64,000 bases of DNA from NCBI GenBank assembly GCA_964525935.1, contig CAZGJZ010000012.1, forward strand, positions 38,672 through 102,671, written 5' to 3'. The translations under genes were made by a program, and so were the position numbers. Below are positions 7,658-16,721 of the stretch, piece by piece. The notes beneath the pieces are model-generated. The model was not told the DNA's origin. It saw nothing but the letters and a program-made list of their open reading frames with translations, and ran no database searches. The stretch comes from UBA2377 sp964525935. Its GTDB lineage: Bacteria; Verrucomicrobiota; Verrucomicrobiia; Opitutales; Opitutaceae. Within the stretch, counting starts at the first letter, position 1, and each line of letters begins with the position of its first letter.

Positions 7658-10267
7658 ATGAATGAGGAGAAAATGCGAAAGGAACGGCTGCGAGCGTCGC
7701 TGAGAGGCCACTCGACCTTCAAGTACTCCGAGACGCGCGATACGAAAGGGGAGGTCGTTTCCATCCTCGAAAACTCGATGTTTCATGTCCCGATGACATC
7801 GGAGACGCGTCGCGCGGCCCTTAACGCGATTCGACGCGAAACGGAACTCGACGTCGAGATCCCCGAGGTCTTCTCGTTGAAGTCCTTCGACGCGATTCGG
7901 AACCCCGCGCACGCGTCGACGACGCCGTCGACGACCTCGAACTCGTCTTCTCCCGTTACCGCTTTCGCGACCGCGGCGAATCCGAAAGTGACGATTCAGT
8001 TCGTGCCGATGTGTCCGATTCGCGGCGTGTTTGACACGTGGCGGTGTCGCGTCGTTGCGGAGAAGAAGGGGGGTGGTACCGTATCGCCCTTCTCCCCCCC
8101 TTCCTCCTCTTCCACCTCTTCCTCGTCGGCGACCTCGACCATCGTGGTATCGACGCTCGGCTTTCCCTTCGTGTGTCGCTATTTCGAGTATCGCGTGTCG
8201 GGGGTGTTCGTTCGCGACTCGAGGATGAACTCGACCGTTTTTCGCGCGGACGTCGCGACGGGAATCGGGATGAAACGACTCGAGTGGAACGCCGAGATTC
8301 TCGGGGACATGATGCGCGCGTGTCTCCCCTCCTCCTCCTCCTCGTCTCCTACCAACTCCGCGACGGCGTTCTCGAGCGCGCCCGTCGCCGCCTCCGCGAT
8401 TCACATGCAAAAATACCCGACCTTTGCCTCGTACCGTCCGGTGTACAACGCCTCGTTGAAGACGCACGCGGATGCCGAGACGGTGCGCGAGCTCGACGTT
8501 TGGGTGAACGCCTCCCATTTCCTGGAAAAGTACGTGGCGAGCGGGTTCTCCAACACGATCTTCCACGACGCCACCGTCCCCTTCATACGACACACAAACT
8601 ACGAGAGGTTGGTGGCGCGACGATGGGACGTTCCGTTCGACGTGGACTATCTCGTGAGACGCGGGGAGATTTCCCAGGTCGCGCGCGATTTCCACGCGAA
8701 GATGCGCCGCGCGGGATCGATGAAGAAACCCGAGAGATTCACCCTCGACGAGATAAAGTTGGGGATCCAACAAAAGGTGTTTTCCCCGGAGTGCGTTCAC
8801 GGGAAACACCACGTCGCACTCGCCGCAGAGATTTTCAAGTGTCTCGAGTTGATTCGCGCGGATATCTCGGCGGTCTCCACAACCACGCTCGGTCGTCGCG
8901 GCGCGATTTGGGAAGCGTACGATTGCAGCGGGGAAAAGGCGTGTACGACCCCCTCCGATCGCAAGGCATTCATTCGACGATGGGGACGAATTCACTTGAA
9001 AGAGGAGGGAAACCCCGAGTGGTATCGCGAGTACCATCGCGCCTCCTTCGATTGGTGGATGACGGCCCCGAGCGAATACATCGCGAACGGACTGATGCCG
9101 CGCGACGCGCCCAACTCGGTGGAAATCGCCGCCGCCAACAACAGCGGCTCGAGCGACCACGCCGACAAGAAACAGAAACCGCACCACCACCACCCGTACG
9201 TTCTCTTCTTCTTCGACGCGCACCTCGTGGCCGCGCACAAACTGTGGCAAGTCTTGAATACGACGATGCGACACTACGACAAGATCGAGTGCGTCGTCTT
9301 GGTGGGTTCCAATCGGTACCGTCGCGCCGCACACGAGATTTTGGGATATCGATTCTACTCCGCGCTGGACTACACGTTTGAGTCCAAACGCCTTCCGTTG
9401 TTTCCCCATATCGAGTCCGCTCACATATCGAAATGGTCGAAACTTCTCGACGAGGGGGAGGGGAAATCGACGACTACCTCACAAGACGAAGAAGACGAAA
9501 ACGACGAATCCCACTTCATGGAGTACGATCCGAATCTCACGCGCGCCTCGCTCACCGCGACGAGACGCCGTCGAGCGGTGGTGTGTTTCCCGCTCTTCAC
9601 CTCGACGAGGGACTTCATCACGGCGATCCGACGAATCGCGACGGAATCGATGCGCGTGGCCTTCATCAACCACAAACACGACGCGTACCATTCCCCCCCC
9701 ACGACGATTCACCTCTTCAATCAAACGACCTTCATCCCGGATGAGGAATCGCCCGCCGATCCCGATATGAACGCGCGCGCCTTGGCGGGATTCGAGAACC
9801 GACTCAAACGTGCCGAGGCGAAACGAATCGGCGACGACGTTTATGAAGAGTCGATACGAAGACGAATGGGGGCCTCGTCGTTCGGCGAGGACGGCGACGA
9901 CGATATGGAAAAGGAGGAGGAGGACGAAGAGGAGATGGAGAATATCGATCCCGAGTTCCATTACGGCATGAAAAGGGGGGTATACGCCCATCGCATCACG
10001 TGGAGGAATACGGGGGACTCTTCACCCCGCTGGTGTTATGAGAGGACGCGAGGGGTCGAGAAGTTGGCGATTGAGGACGTGTGCGATCCGGATCGGTTCG
10101 TGGGTCCGATTCCAAACGTCATCGTCCTGTGCGCGGACGCGATGACGAAGGACAACCACGTTCGGTTCGCGTACGAGGCGTGCGATACGGCGCTGATTCT
10201 CGTGGGAATCCCGCTGGACCGCGCGAAGAGAATCCTGCTTCATCGAGCAAAGTCCGACGCCGAATGA
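7658..10267 (+). CDS. 869-aa protein, possibly a degenerate SF1-type helicase
   Basis: ATG at 7658. No confident family. Residues about 505-545 contain a hydrophobic strand ending in FFFDAH, then about 20 residues later VVLVGSN; this spacing resembles helicase motif II (DEA/DEx) followed by motif III (LVGD). The C-terminal 45 residues (VIVLCADAM ... VRFAYEACDTALILVG) resemble motif VI of SF1 helicases such as RecD, Pif1 and herpes UL5. No Walker A (GxGKT) is visible, so if it is a helicase relative it is probably inactive, perhaps an architectural subunit beside the primase at 19020-20351. Two Ser/Thr/Pro-rich insertions and an acidic segment (residues 745-770) are disordered. A (GA)n tract follows the stop. 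Confidence 0.6.
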   Translation: MNEEKMRKERLRASLRGHSTFKYSETRDTKGEVVSILENSMFHVPMTSETRRAALNAIRRETELDVEIPEVFSLKSFDAIRNPAHASTTPSTTSNSSSPVTAFATAANPKVTIQFVPMCPIRGVFDTWRCRVVAEKKGGGTVSPFSPPSSSSTSSSSATSTIVVSTLGFPFVCRYFEYRVSGVFVRDSRMNSTVFRADVATGIGMKRLEWNAEILGDMMRACLPSSSSSSPTNSATAFSSAPVAASAIHMQKYPTFASYRPVYNASLKTHADAETVRELDVWVNASHFLEKYVASGFSNTIFHDATVPFIRHTNYERLVARRWDVPFDVDYLVRRGEISQVARDFHAKMRRAGSMKKPERFTLDEIKLGIQQKVFSPECVHGKHHVALAAEIFKCLELIRADISAVSTTTLGRRGAIWEAYDCSGEKACTTPSDRKAFIRRWGRIHLKEEGNPEWYREYHRASFDWWMTAPSEYIANGLMPRDAPNSVEIAAANNSGSSDHADKKQKPHHHHPYVLFFFDAHLVAAHKLWQVLNTTMRHYDKIECVVLVGSNRYRRAAHEILGYRFYSALDYTFESKRLPLFPHIESAHISKWSKLLDEGEGKSTTTSQDEEDENDESHFMEYDPNLTRASLTATRRRRAVVCFPLFTSTRDFITAIRRIATESMRVAFINHKHDAYHSPPTTIHLFNQTTFIPDEESPADPDMNARALAGFENRLKRAEAKRIGDDVYEESIRRRMGASSFGEDGDDDMEKEEEDEEEMENIDPEFHYGMKRGVYAHRITWRNTGDSSPRWCYERTRGVEKLAIEDVCDPDRFVGPIPNVIVLCADAMTKDNHVRFAYEACDTALILVGIPLDRAKRILLHRAKSDAE

Positions 10268-10281
10268 GCGAGCGTTACAAA

Positions 10282-10321
<40 letters not shown>

Positions 10322-10366
10322 GTGGAAACGTGTGTGTAAACTGAAATTGAGCGTGAATAAGAAAAC

Positions 10367-11581
10367 ATGGGAAACGCGCCCACCGTCGTCGTCAAACCCG
10401 CCAACCGCACGGGGGGGATGATGAGACGAGCAAAGGTGCACGGAAGCGACGAGGACCGATTCTTCATCGAGTCGGATCGGAACGCTTCTTCCGCGCCCCA
10501 ACCAAAATACGATCCGCGAGGGTTGGACGATTGGTTGTTTGCGACGCAACGCATCTTCTACACGGCGTTTCTCGGGTGTTTCCTGACGGTCGTCTCGATG
10601 ATTTTCCTGTTTCCGAGCGGGGGGCAGTTGAACGCCGCCACGATGGTCTTCCTCTCCGTCTTCGTGCGACTCTACACCACCGACACGATCGACGGGGGGG
10701 AGGAACAAAAGTCGACCGAGCTCTACCTCCTCTCGTTTCTCATGATGATTGAGTCGCTCGTCCTCTCGTTTCTCAACACCAACTACAGTCTGACCTACAT
10801 CCTCGCGATGTTGGCGAATTTGATTCTGATGTTTAACGGGATGCTGTATCTCGTCGCCGCGAAGGAGCGCGATCAGTACCAGCTCGCGCAACAAGACCGC
10901 ATTCGAAAGCGGGAATCGAGAAAAATGCTTCGGCCGCCTCACCATTCCAAGCGACGGAACGAGTCGGAGTTCGGAGAAGAAGAAGAAGAGGACGACGAAG
11001 AGGAGGATGTGTTCGGGAAGGAGGAGGAAGAGGAAGATGAAGAGAACTCGCGGGGGATGGATTGGGGAAAGGTGTTTAAGAACTTCAGGACGGCCATCGA
11101 GCGGAATCGATACTACGACGTGGTGGCAATCTCGCTGATGATTGCGCTCGACCTGTTCGGCTTCAACATCGTCTGGTTTTATTGTTTCGCCTATAACGAG
11201 TTCGCCCTCGATCTCGAGCGGGAAGCGTCTCCTCCTCCTCCTCCCCCACCACCTCCCCCCGTCGAAGAGAGGGGGGGCGGTTTCATCAACAGCAGACGAC
11301 GGAACGGCAGCAGTAGAAGAAGTGGACGCGGAAGTGAACACGGCAGTGAACACGGATGGGAAGACGTCTCGCGATTCATCCTCCGCGTGTTCTATTACGC
11401 GGGGTCGTTCACGTACATTTCGTTGTGCGTCATCTTCAACGGGATCAACGGAAACAACGACGCGTCCTTCTCCCACGTTTCGTGCTGGCTCCTCCTCTCC
11501 GCGCTCCTCGTCGCGACCTTTATCAAGAACGGCATGACGATGTGGCGAATCACAAAGGAAGCGAGGTGGTTTTCACCATAA
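10367..11581 (+). CDS. Multipass membrane protein with N-myristoylation signal
   Basis: A 404-aa protein. It starts MGNAPT, which fits the N-myristoylation consensus (Gly2, Thr6). Hydrophobic segments lie at about residues 62-82, 90-105, 120-138, 143-165, 253-282, 345-367 and 376-396, so six or seven membrane passes. An acidic loop (residues 205-230) and a proline run (about 290-300) separate the halves. The segment around IERNRYYDVVAISLM resembles a segment of the membrane protein at 53317-53973 (LKRDLYLILAISLI), suggesting a paralogous family. Function unknown; a virion or envelope-membrane role is plausible. No lysine suited to retinal binding was seen, so it is not a rhodopsin. Confidence 0.75.
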   Translation: MGNAPTVVVKPANRTGGMMRRAKVHGSDEDRFFIESDRNASSAPQPKYDPRGLDDWLFATQRIFYTAFLGCFLTVVSMIFLFPSGGQLNAATMVFLSVFVRLYTTDTIDGGEEQKSTELYLLSFLMMIESLVLSFLNTNYSLTYILAMLANLILMFNGMLYLVAAKERDQYQLAQQDRIRKRESRKMLRPPHHSKRRNESEFGEEEEEDDEEEDVFGKEEEEEDEENSRGMDWGKVFKNFRTAIERNRYYDVVAISLMIALDLFGFNIVWFYCFAYNEFALDLEREASPPPPPPPPPPVEERGGGFINSRRRNGSSRRSGRGSEHGSEHGWEDVSRFILRVFYYAGSFTYISLCVIFNGINGNNDASFSHVSCWLLLSALLVATFIKNGMTMWRITKEARWFSP

Positions 11582-11614
11582 TTTTTTTTTAAACAAACAA
11601 ACAAATCGATCACC

Positions 11615-11974
11615 ATGTTTACCGATCGCGTCAAACACGAGAAAGCGGTTCGAAGCGGCTTGAAAACGCTCGCACGGGACTTGTACCACCACGGGAAAAA
11701 GGTAAAGAGACAGCGCATCCTCGAGAGACTCCAAGCCATTTACCGCGATTTGGAAAAGATGAGCATGTCGGTGGACGAGTTCGAGATGCACATCATCGGC
11801 ATGGCCTTCAACTCGGGGCGGCTCAAGATGCCGAGACTCGGGAAACGATGGCAGAAGATGGCGGAGCTCTCCACCCAATCCCTCCCCACCAAGACCCCCC
11901 GCAAGAAGAAGAAGCGCACCTCGACCCCTCCTCCCGTCCCCTCCTCCACCTCATCATCCACATCAACGACCTGA
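11615..11974 (+). CDS. Small basic protein, 119 aa
   Basis: ATG at 11615, 33 bases after the preceding stop, following an AAACAAACAAACAAA leader. Residues 1-85 are helical and basic (KKVKRQRILERLQAIYRDLEK), with a lysine cluster (RKKKKR) near residue 97, followed by a Pro/Ser/Thr tail. It could be a nucleic-acid-binding or nuclear protein, but no family is recognised. Confidence 0.55.
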   Translation: MFTDRVKHEKAVRSGLKTLARDLYHHGKKVKRQRILERLQAIYRDLEKMSMSVDEFEMHIIGMAFNSGRLKMPRLGKRWQKMAELSTQSLPTKTPRKKKKRTSTPPPVPSSTSSSTSTT

Positions 11975-12004
11975 GACCTGAGGGTTCTATTTACCTAAAC
12001 TTAC

Positions 12005-12571
12005 TTAACAATCGTCCTCGTCGTCGTCGTCGTCGTCGTCGTTTCGCCCGTTTAACATCGCCCGTCGTTTCGCTTGCGTCAACAGATACGCGTTGGTTTG
12101 GCGCTCCCCCTCCTCCTCCTCGTCGTCCTCCTCGTCGTCGTCGTCATCGGCGTCCACATTCTCCATGCGATTATGGCGACTGTGAATCACCGGCCGCTCG
12201 AGTCGAATACGCGCCATCTCCTCGACAATGCCGGGCGGGAGCGAGGGCTGTGAGGTGATGATCTCCTCCTTTCCGTCGCCCATCAGCATCTTGAAGAGAT
12301 CGGGGGTCGTCGTCGCGCACTTGACGAGGGAATTGTGAACACTCATCGCGTGATTTTTGTGAGTTCCTCCCCCCGAGCGGTCCACTCGTTGAATGAGCTC
12401 CGTCAATTCGGGAGGAACGCTCAACGGTTCGACTTTCATGCGTTCTGGACGTTTGGCTCGCGCGATACGTCTCGAATCGTCGCGTGGAACGAGGCCGGAG
12501 GGCCCAGAGGGACGGGCGGATCTGGGGGGTCGAGAAGAGGAAGACGAAGAAGAAGTGGCGCTGGACTCCAT
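12005..12571 (-). CDS. Small acidic protein, 188 aa
   Basis: ATG at 12571. It has a serine run, a basic patch (residues 33-46), a short conserved-looking centre (VPPELTELIQRVDR), and two Asp/Glu runs, the second at the extreme C-terminus. Mostly disordered; family unknown. The promoter has a TATA-like AAATAAATAAATATACT at 12607-12626. Directly after its stop codon comes TAAGTAAGTTTAGG on the coding strand, which resembles a splice donor but lies in the 3' flank. Confidence 0.55.
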   Translation of the reverse strand: MESSATSSSSSSSRPPRSARPSGPSGLVPRDDSRRIARAKRPERMKVEPLSVPPELTELIQRVDRSGGGTHKNHAMSVHNSLVKCATTTPDLFKMLMGDGKEEIITSQPSLPPGIVEEMARIRLERPVIHSRHNRMENVDADDDDDEEDDEEEEGERQTNAYLLTQAKRRAMLNGRNDDDDDDDEDDC

Positions 12572-12606
12572 CGAACGATTGATTGATCGGTTTGTTTTTG
12601 TGCGCG

Positions 12607-12626
12607 TAGTATATTTATTTATTTCT
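12607..12626 (-). promoter_or_regulatory. TATA-like promoter of gene 12005-12571
   Basis: On the minus strand AAATAAATAAATATACTACG lies about 40-55 bases upstream of the ATG at 12571. Confidence 0.45.
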
Positions 12627-12697
12627 GAATTCTCACCCCCACTCTTCTCTCTCTCTCTCTGTCTTCAAAAACAATCGTTACGCCACCCTCCTTCATT

Positions 12698-13732
12698 TCA
12701 CGCCGGTTGCTTGAAACGATCGAGCCTCGTACCGGGTGGGAGACACGTGTGATCGATCTTTGGGAGTTTCGCCTGAAATCCCTCAGATTCGTAACGCGTG
12801 TTGACGGCGGTCGATCCGTTGAACTCGCCGAACAACTCGTACAAACGAGGATCCTTCTGTTTCGCGTGAATCAGCGCGTTGACGTTCCCGCCCCACATGT
12901 GTTTCGCATCCGACACCTGATAACCGGTGTGAGACGAGGAGGAGGAGGAAGAGGAGGTCGCCGCCGAGGCCGTCGCAATCACCGGGGCGGAGACGGTCGT
13001 CGTGACGGTCTTCGCCTCGGGGGAAACGAGGTGAGTGAGAAGCGGTCCCGCGCCCGTCGTCGCCGGCGCGATGGGGGACGACTCCGACGCCGAGAGAATC
13101 GCCGCGAGCGACACGCGATTCGCCGATCCACCGGGACGAGTGGGAGTCGTCGTTGCGGATGTGGAAGAAGACGCCGTCGCGGTGGCCGCCGCCGAGCCGA
13201 TTCGCGCCGTGCTGTTGAGAATGCTGTAATTGTCCTTCTCAAACTTGAGACGCTTGTTCTCCTCCACGAGCTCGGCCTCGTGCGCCATGATGTTCTTCGC
13301 CGCTTCGCGCTGACGCTTCAACGAGGCGACAGCGGTCGCGAATCCGTGCTCGAGCGTTTCGGTCGACACGCTCCCGGCCTTGGCCTCGTTCTCGTACTTA
13401 TCGAGAATGGGGTTCGCGCGGTCGGCCTCCCCCGCCGAACTCAGAATCTCGCGCATGTGGTTGATGACCGTGAGACGCTCTTGGCGCTTCTCCTCCTCCA
13501 CTCGCTCGAGCTCGCGCTGTTCCGCCTCCGCCTTTTCCTTCTTCATCGCCGCCAACTCGTTCGCCTGTTGCTGTAACGCCAGGATCTCCGCCTTGGTCAT
13601 TTGAATCGTCTCGGAGTTGGGATCCGCCGGGGGCGGAACTCCCGCAGGGTTCACACCGGAGGTCGCGGAACTCGATGACGCCTTCGAAGGGTCCGCGCGT
13701 TGAAACGTGTGCGAGGCGGTCGTTTGATCCAT
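12698..13732 (-). CDS. Probable nested scaffold-only product of the protease gene
   Basis: In-frame ATG at 13732 (residue 219 of the fusion), beginning MDQTTASHTF, would give a 344-aa scaffold lacking the protease. It is preceded by GAGCGAAAGAAAATGG, the preferred start context of this genome, and a TATAATAA sequence lies about 65 bases upstream at 13793-13809. Herpesviruses make their scaffold the same way (UL26.5 inside UL26). Expression is inferred, not shown. Confidence 0.45.
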   Translation of the reverse strand: MDQTTASHTFQRADPSKASSSSATSGVNPAGVPPPADPNSETIQMTKAEILALQQQANELAAMKKEKAEAEQRELERVEEEKRQERLTVINHMREILSSAGEADRANPILDKYENEAKAGSVSTETLEHGFATAVASLKRQREAAKNIMAHEAELVEENKRLKFEKDNYSILNSTARIGSAAATATASSSTSATTTPTRPGGSANRVSLAAILSASESSPIAPATTGAGPLLTHLVSPEAKTVTTTVSAPVIATASAATSSSSSSSSHTGYQVSDAKHMWGGNVNALIHAKQKDPRLYELFGEFNGSTAVNTRYESEGFQAKLPKIDHTCLPPGTRLDRFKQPA

Positions 13733-14386
13733 TTTCTTTCGCTCGGTATGTGTTTTCCCCGCGGGTTGGGTGTTTTGAATTATCGACAGGAGGGAATTAT
13801 TATATGATGGTGGTGATGTCGTCGTCGTAGTCGTCGCCGCCTTCGCGCTCCCCACCGCGATTTGAGACCGATCATACTCAACGTCCACCAATTGATCGTC
13901 GTGCGTCAAAAACGCACTCCCCACGATGTTTGAGTTGTGAATATCGCCCATCCCCACGACGGACACCTCGAAAAAGTCCAGTTGGTGTAATCCCAACTGA
14001 TGGATGTCCTCGTAAAACTTCTTGTAACCGGCCACGCCCAAGGAGAATCCCTTGAAGGTCCCGTCGCGTATCGACTCCATCGTTTGCCACCCCTTCTCGC
14101 TCCCCAAACTCACCTCACCCTCGCACATCAGATTCCCCGTGTCCTTGTCCATCGACATGGCGATCCATTTACCCACGGACGGTTCACCCGTTTGCCAATC
14201 GTGTTCCACATACATCGGCAGATTCACGAAGAGCGGCTGGACGCTTTCCAACTCCTCCGGCTTCAGACGCCACGGGCGCTCGTCGGGACGGTTCTCCAAC
14301 GCCTTTACTTTCGGGTGAAGACATCCAAACACGCGACCACTTTTAACGTCCTTTCTACGAGGAGGTCGAGATGGCGGCGGCGACAT
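12698..14386 (-). CDS. Capsid maturation protease fused to scaffold protein
   Basis: A 562-aa protein starting at ATG 14386 (MSPPPSRPP). Residues about 45-165 resemble the HK97-type prohead protease fold: EHDW with catalytic His62, VGKW about 10 residues later, acid-rich turn, then GFSLG with Ser115, and FEVSVVG near 139-145. Residues 215-425 are a long coiled-coil scaffold (LQQQANELAAMKKEK), followed by a Ser/Thr/Ala linker. The last 65 residues look folded (DAKHMWGGNVNAL) and may contact the capsid protein. In tailed phages and herpesviruses such a protein guides procapsid assembly, then cleaves itself and the scaffold. It lies directly downstream of the major capsid gene on the same strand. 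An internal ATG at 13732 may express the scaffold alone. Confidence 0.85.
   Translation of the reverse strand: MSPPPSRPPRRKDVKSGRVFGCLHPKVKALENRPDERPWRLKPEELESVQPLFVNLPMYVEHDWQTGEPSVGKWIAMSMDKDTGNLMCEGEVSLGSEKGWQTMESIRDGTFKGFSLGVAGYKKFYEDIHQLGLHQLDFFEVSVVGMGDIHNSNIVGSAFLTHDDQLVDVEYDRSQIAVGSAKAATTTTTTSPPSYNNSLLSIIQNTQPAGKTHTERKKMDQTTASHTFQRADPSKASSSSATSGVNPAGVPPPADPNSETIQMTKAEILALQQQANELAAMKKEKAEAEQRELERVEEEKRQERLTVINHMREILSSAGEADRANPILDKYENEAKAGSVSTETLEHGFATAVASLKRQREAAKNIMAHEAELVEENKRLKFEKDNYSILNSTARIGSAAATATASSSTSATTTPTRPGGSANRVSLAAILSASESSPIAPATTGAGPLLTHLVSPEAKTVTTTVSAPVIATASAATSSSSSSSSHTGYQVSDAKHMWGGNVNALIHAKQKDPRLYELFGEFNGSTAVNTRYESEGFQAKLPKIDHTCLPPGTRLDRFKQPA
13793..13809 (-). promoter_or_regulatory. 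Internal TATA box inside the protease/scaffold gene
   Basis: On the minus strand CATCATATAATAATTCC lies within coding sequence about 65 bases upstream of the internal ATG at 13732. It could drive a scaffold-only transcript. Confidence 0.4.
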
Positions 14387-14436
14387 CGCGCTCGATTGTT
14401 TTGATTTAACGGGTTGAAGTGTCGTATCGAACACGG

Positions 14437-14458
14437 CTTATACGTTTTCTTATATTTT
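14437..14458 (-). promoter_or_regulatory. TATA boxes of the protease/scaffold gene
   Basis: Two TATAAG hexamers on the minus strand (14454-14449 and 14442-14437), 50-70 bases upstream of the ATG at 14386, between the capsid stop codon and the protease start. Confidence 0.6.
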
Positions 14459-14472
14459 GGTCGCTCACTTCG

Positions 14473-14514
<42 letters not shown>

Positions 14515-14565
14515 CATACGCACGCTTCACCCACCCACACTCATCATTCGCACGCGATTCCACAA

Positions 14566-16494
14566 TTAATGAACGTTCTGGACAAACTCCACACGACGAT
14601 ACGGAATGTCGTGTCCCGCACGCGTGTTGCCGCATCCGGCATAGACGTTCGGGCCGTGGTGGCCTTGATTCACCGTAACGGCATCGAACTTGTCGATACC
14701 GTTCCACGAACGTTGGAACCCGCGCGAGCAAATCGTGTTGAGCTGGTTGAAATTGGGCTGGTGCATCGTCCCGCGTTCCACGGCCTCCACGGTCAAGCCC
14801 CACAACTTCGTATACGCCTTCGCATGGGGGTAATGTTCCGTTGCGGTGGGGATGCCTATCTGCTCGAACCACAACCCCGTAATGTCCAACTCCCGAACGG
14901 GGTTCCATTTGGACTTTTCGGGCGTGAGCTTGATGAGAACGGGGAGAAGCGACCCGCGGGACTTCGACAAGTCCGCGGGGCGATCCAATCGCCACTTCTG
15001 TTTCTGCCACCTTTGGAGTTCCTTCGGCGTGATCCACGTATGTCCGCACCCGCCGTAGTATCCCTCATAGAACACGTTGTTCGCAATGAAGATGTTTTTC
15101 GGGTTGTGAATGATGGCCTTGGAATAGTAGGTGTAATTCCCGAGAATGACCTTGATTTTCCCGTCCTGCATGAGCGTAAAGTCCGAATGGCCGTAGAAGG
15201 TGTTCCCGGTATCCGACCCGCCGCGCATCAGAATGATCGAGGCCATCATGTGCGTGTCCCACGGTCGGAAAAGCAAAATCGTGAACTCGTGATGATGTGT
15301 CAACACATATTCCCTCGTGAGGTTCTCGAACACCTTTGGATCACCGAAACCCGCGTTTTTAGCAGCTTGGTTCAAGTTCCCGGGGGCGGCTTCCTCAAAG
15401 ATTCCAAGATTTTCGACGGCCTCCTCAAAGGTTATCGCAATCTCCTCGTTGAGATCCTCCGTGAAGATGTAAATCTTTCGCTTGTCGATGGCGAGCGTCG
15501 CGTCATAGCGATTCCCGGGCATGATGAAGTATTCCCCGCACTGGACGAACCGATCCATGATCGTGAGCGGCCCCTCGAGCGAGAGCTGATCGAAACTCGG
15601 GGCGTTGTAACACGGAAGGTTTCCCAACATCCCGTGGGCGGAGGGCGCCGCAAACAGACGATCCACGGCCTGTTGTCCCCCGTACATGAATTGCGTCATC
15701 TCCACCGGGACGGTGTTGAACCACGACACGATGCCCTGGCGGAAAATGTACATGTTGGGCTCGATCCCGGCGTTGCTCGCCATGGTCATCAGCTTCCCGT
15801 GGAGGATAATCATCCCCTTACCGTTATCGGCCTTTTGCACAATCCCGAACATCTCGCGATCCCACTCGACGCGCTTCTCGGGGGTCAACTTCAAAATCCC
15901 GTGTTGCCGTTGCCACTCAATCTGGTCTTGGTGAGCGCCCATGATGGCGACGAGCGCGTCGAATTGACACGTGGCAATCACGGAGTTCTTCACTTGGGTG
16001 ATGACGCGAGCGTAATCGCGAATTCCCGCCGCGGTCGTCATGAAATCCTTCTCGAAGTAAATCATCCCACCGCGTCGAACGGTGTGCGCCTGGTGAGACT
16101 CGTGCGCGTGCTTCAACATTCGCGGAATACCCTCGTGCGGCACCTCATCGAGGAAATGGGTATCGAATCGATACTCGTCCCACGTCCACGAGAGCTCGTC
16201 GGACGCCTGGAACGGAAGCGCGACGGCATTGAGAAACCCCCCAGTCATAACGACTAATCCCTCGACCAAATCGGAAAGGTGTCCGTTGTGGCCCTCGTAC
16301 GCCGCGGGCATGATGTCCTCGCGACGCCACGTATCGCGTCGGGCGGATTGCGTCGCATGGTTCACGGGCTCGCCAAAGTACGGGGAGTACTTGTTGAATC
16401 CGGTCGAGCCGCTCGGATTGGTGTACTGTGCGAGTCTGCCGTCCATGTGCGAAAACATCCCATCGTTGGTACCGAAGGTGGCGGCCGCTGCCAT
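14566..16494 (-). CDS. Major capsid protein (HK97-fold type, mirusvirus-like)
   Basis: A 642-aa protein, ATG at 16494. I assign it as the major capsid protein from sequence layout and neighbourhood. There is a flexible N-arm, a probable E-loop (residues about 100-150), then a long spine-like helix (AGIRDYARVITQVKNSVIA), a beta-rich centre, and a late beta-rich region with LLFRPWDTHMMASIILM and ILGNYTYYSKAI. It contains no run of charged or repeated residues, unlike nearly every neighbour, as expected for a tightly packed shell protein. The protease/scaffold gene follows on the same strand, as in tailed phages. It has its own divergent promoter with a TATA box and 10-bp repeats. Structure prediction would settle whether the HK97 fold is present. 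Confidence 0.75.
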   Translation of the reverse strand: MAAAATFGTNDGMFSHMDGRLAQYTNPSGSTGFNKYSPYFGEPVNHATQSARRDTWRREDIMPAAYEGHNGHLSDLVEGLVVMTGGFLNAVALPFQASDELSWTWDEYRFDTHFLDEVPHEGIPRMLKHAHESHQAHTVRRGGMIYFEKDFMTTAAGIRDYARVITQVKNSVIATCQFDALVAIMGAHQDQIEWQRQHGILKLTPEKRVEWDREMFGIVQKADNGKGMIILHGKLMTMASNAGIEPNMYIFRQGIVSWFNTVPVEMTQFMYGGQQAVDRLFAAPSAHGMLGNLPCYNAPSFDQLSLEGPLTIMDRFVQCGEYFIMPGNRYDATLAIDKRKIYIFTEDLNEEIAITFEEAVENLGIFEEAAPGNLNQAAKNAGFGDPKVFENLTREYVLTHHHEFTILLFRPWDTHMMASIILMRGGSDTGNTFYGHSDFTLMQDGKIKVILGNYTYYSKAIIHNPKNIFIANNVFYEGYYGGCGHTWITPKELQRWQKQKWRLDRPADLSKSRGSLLPVLIKLTPEKSKWNPVRELDITGLWFEQIGIPTATEHYPHAKAYTKLWGLTVEAVERGTMHQPNFNQLNTICSRGFQRSWNGIDKFDAVTVNQGHHGPNVYAGCGNTRAGHDIPYRRVEFVQNVH

Positions 16495-16524
16495 GGTGAG
16501 AATTTATTTAAAAACGGGGGTTAC

Positions 16525-16574
16525 CGACGCGAATCGACGCGAACCAACGGGAACCGATGGCAACCGACACGAAA
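16525..16574 (-). repeat. Five 10-bp tandem repeats in the capsid promoter
   Basis: Five head-to-tail units (CGACGCGAAT, CGACGCGAAC, CAACGGGAAC, CGATGGCAAC, CGACACGAAA). They lie between the capsid ATG (16494) and the TATA box at 16599-16614. The 10-bp period places each unit on the same face of the helix, as for a cooperative regulator. Confidence 0.75.
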
Positions 16575-16598
16575 TTCCTTTTTTTCATTTAGGGCGCG

Positions 16599-16614
16599 CT
16601 ATTTATAAGTTATG
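16599..16614. promoter_or_regulatory. Divergent TATA box between capsid gene and small membrane gene
   Basis: CTATTTATAAGTTATG reads as a TATA box on both strands (TATTTATAAG and CTTATAAATAG). It lies 105-120 bases from both divergent starts (16494 minus, 16722 plus). Confidence 0.6.
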
Positions 16615-16721
16615 TGTTCGGCTTTCCACATCCCCGACGCTCGCGCTCTCTCTCACCCTTTCTCACACGCACACTACTCACATCGCTCGCACAACTCGTC
16701 CTCTCAACAAATCAATCCATC

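Noticed and set aside
10367..11581. Heliorhodopsin, expected in some mirusviruses
   Set aside because: Several membrane passes are present, but no lysine in a last transmembrane helix and no heliorhodopsin motifs were seen here or in the other multipass proteins.
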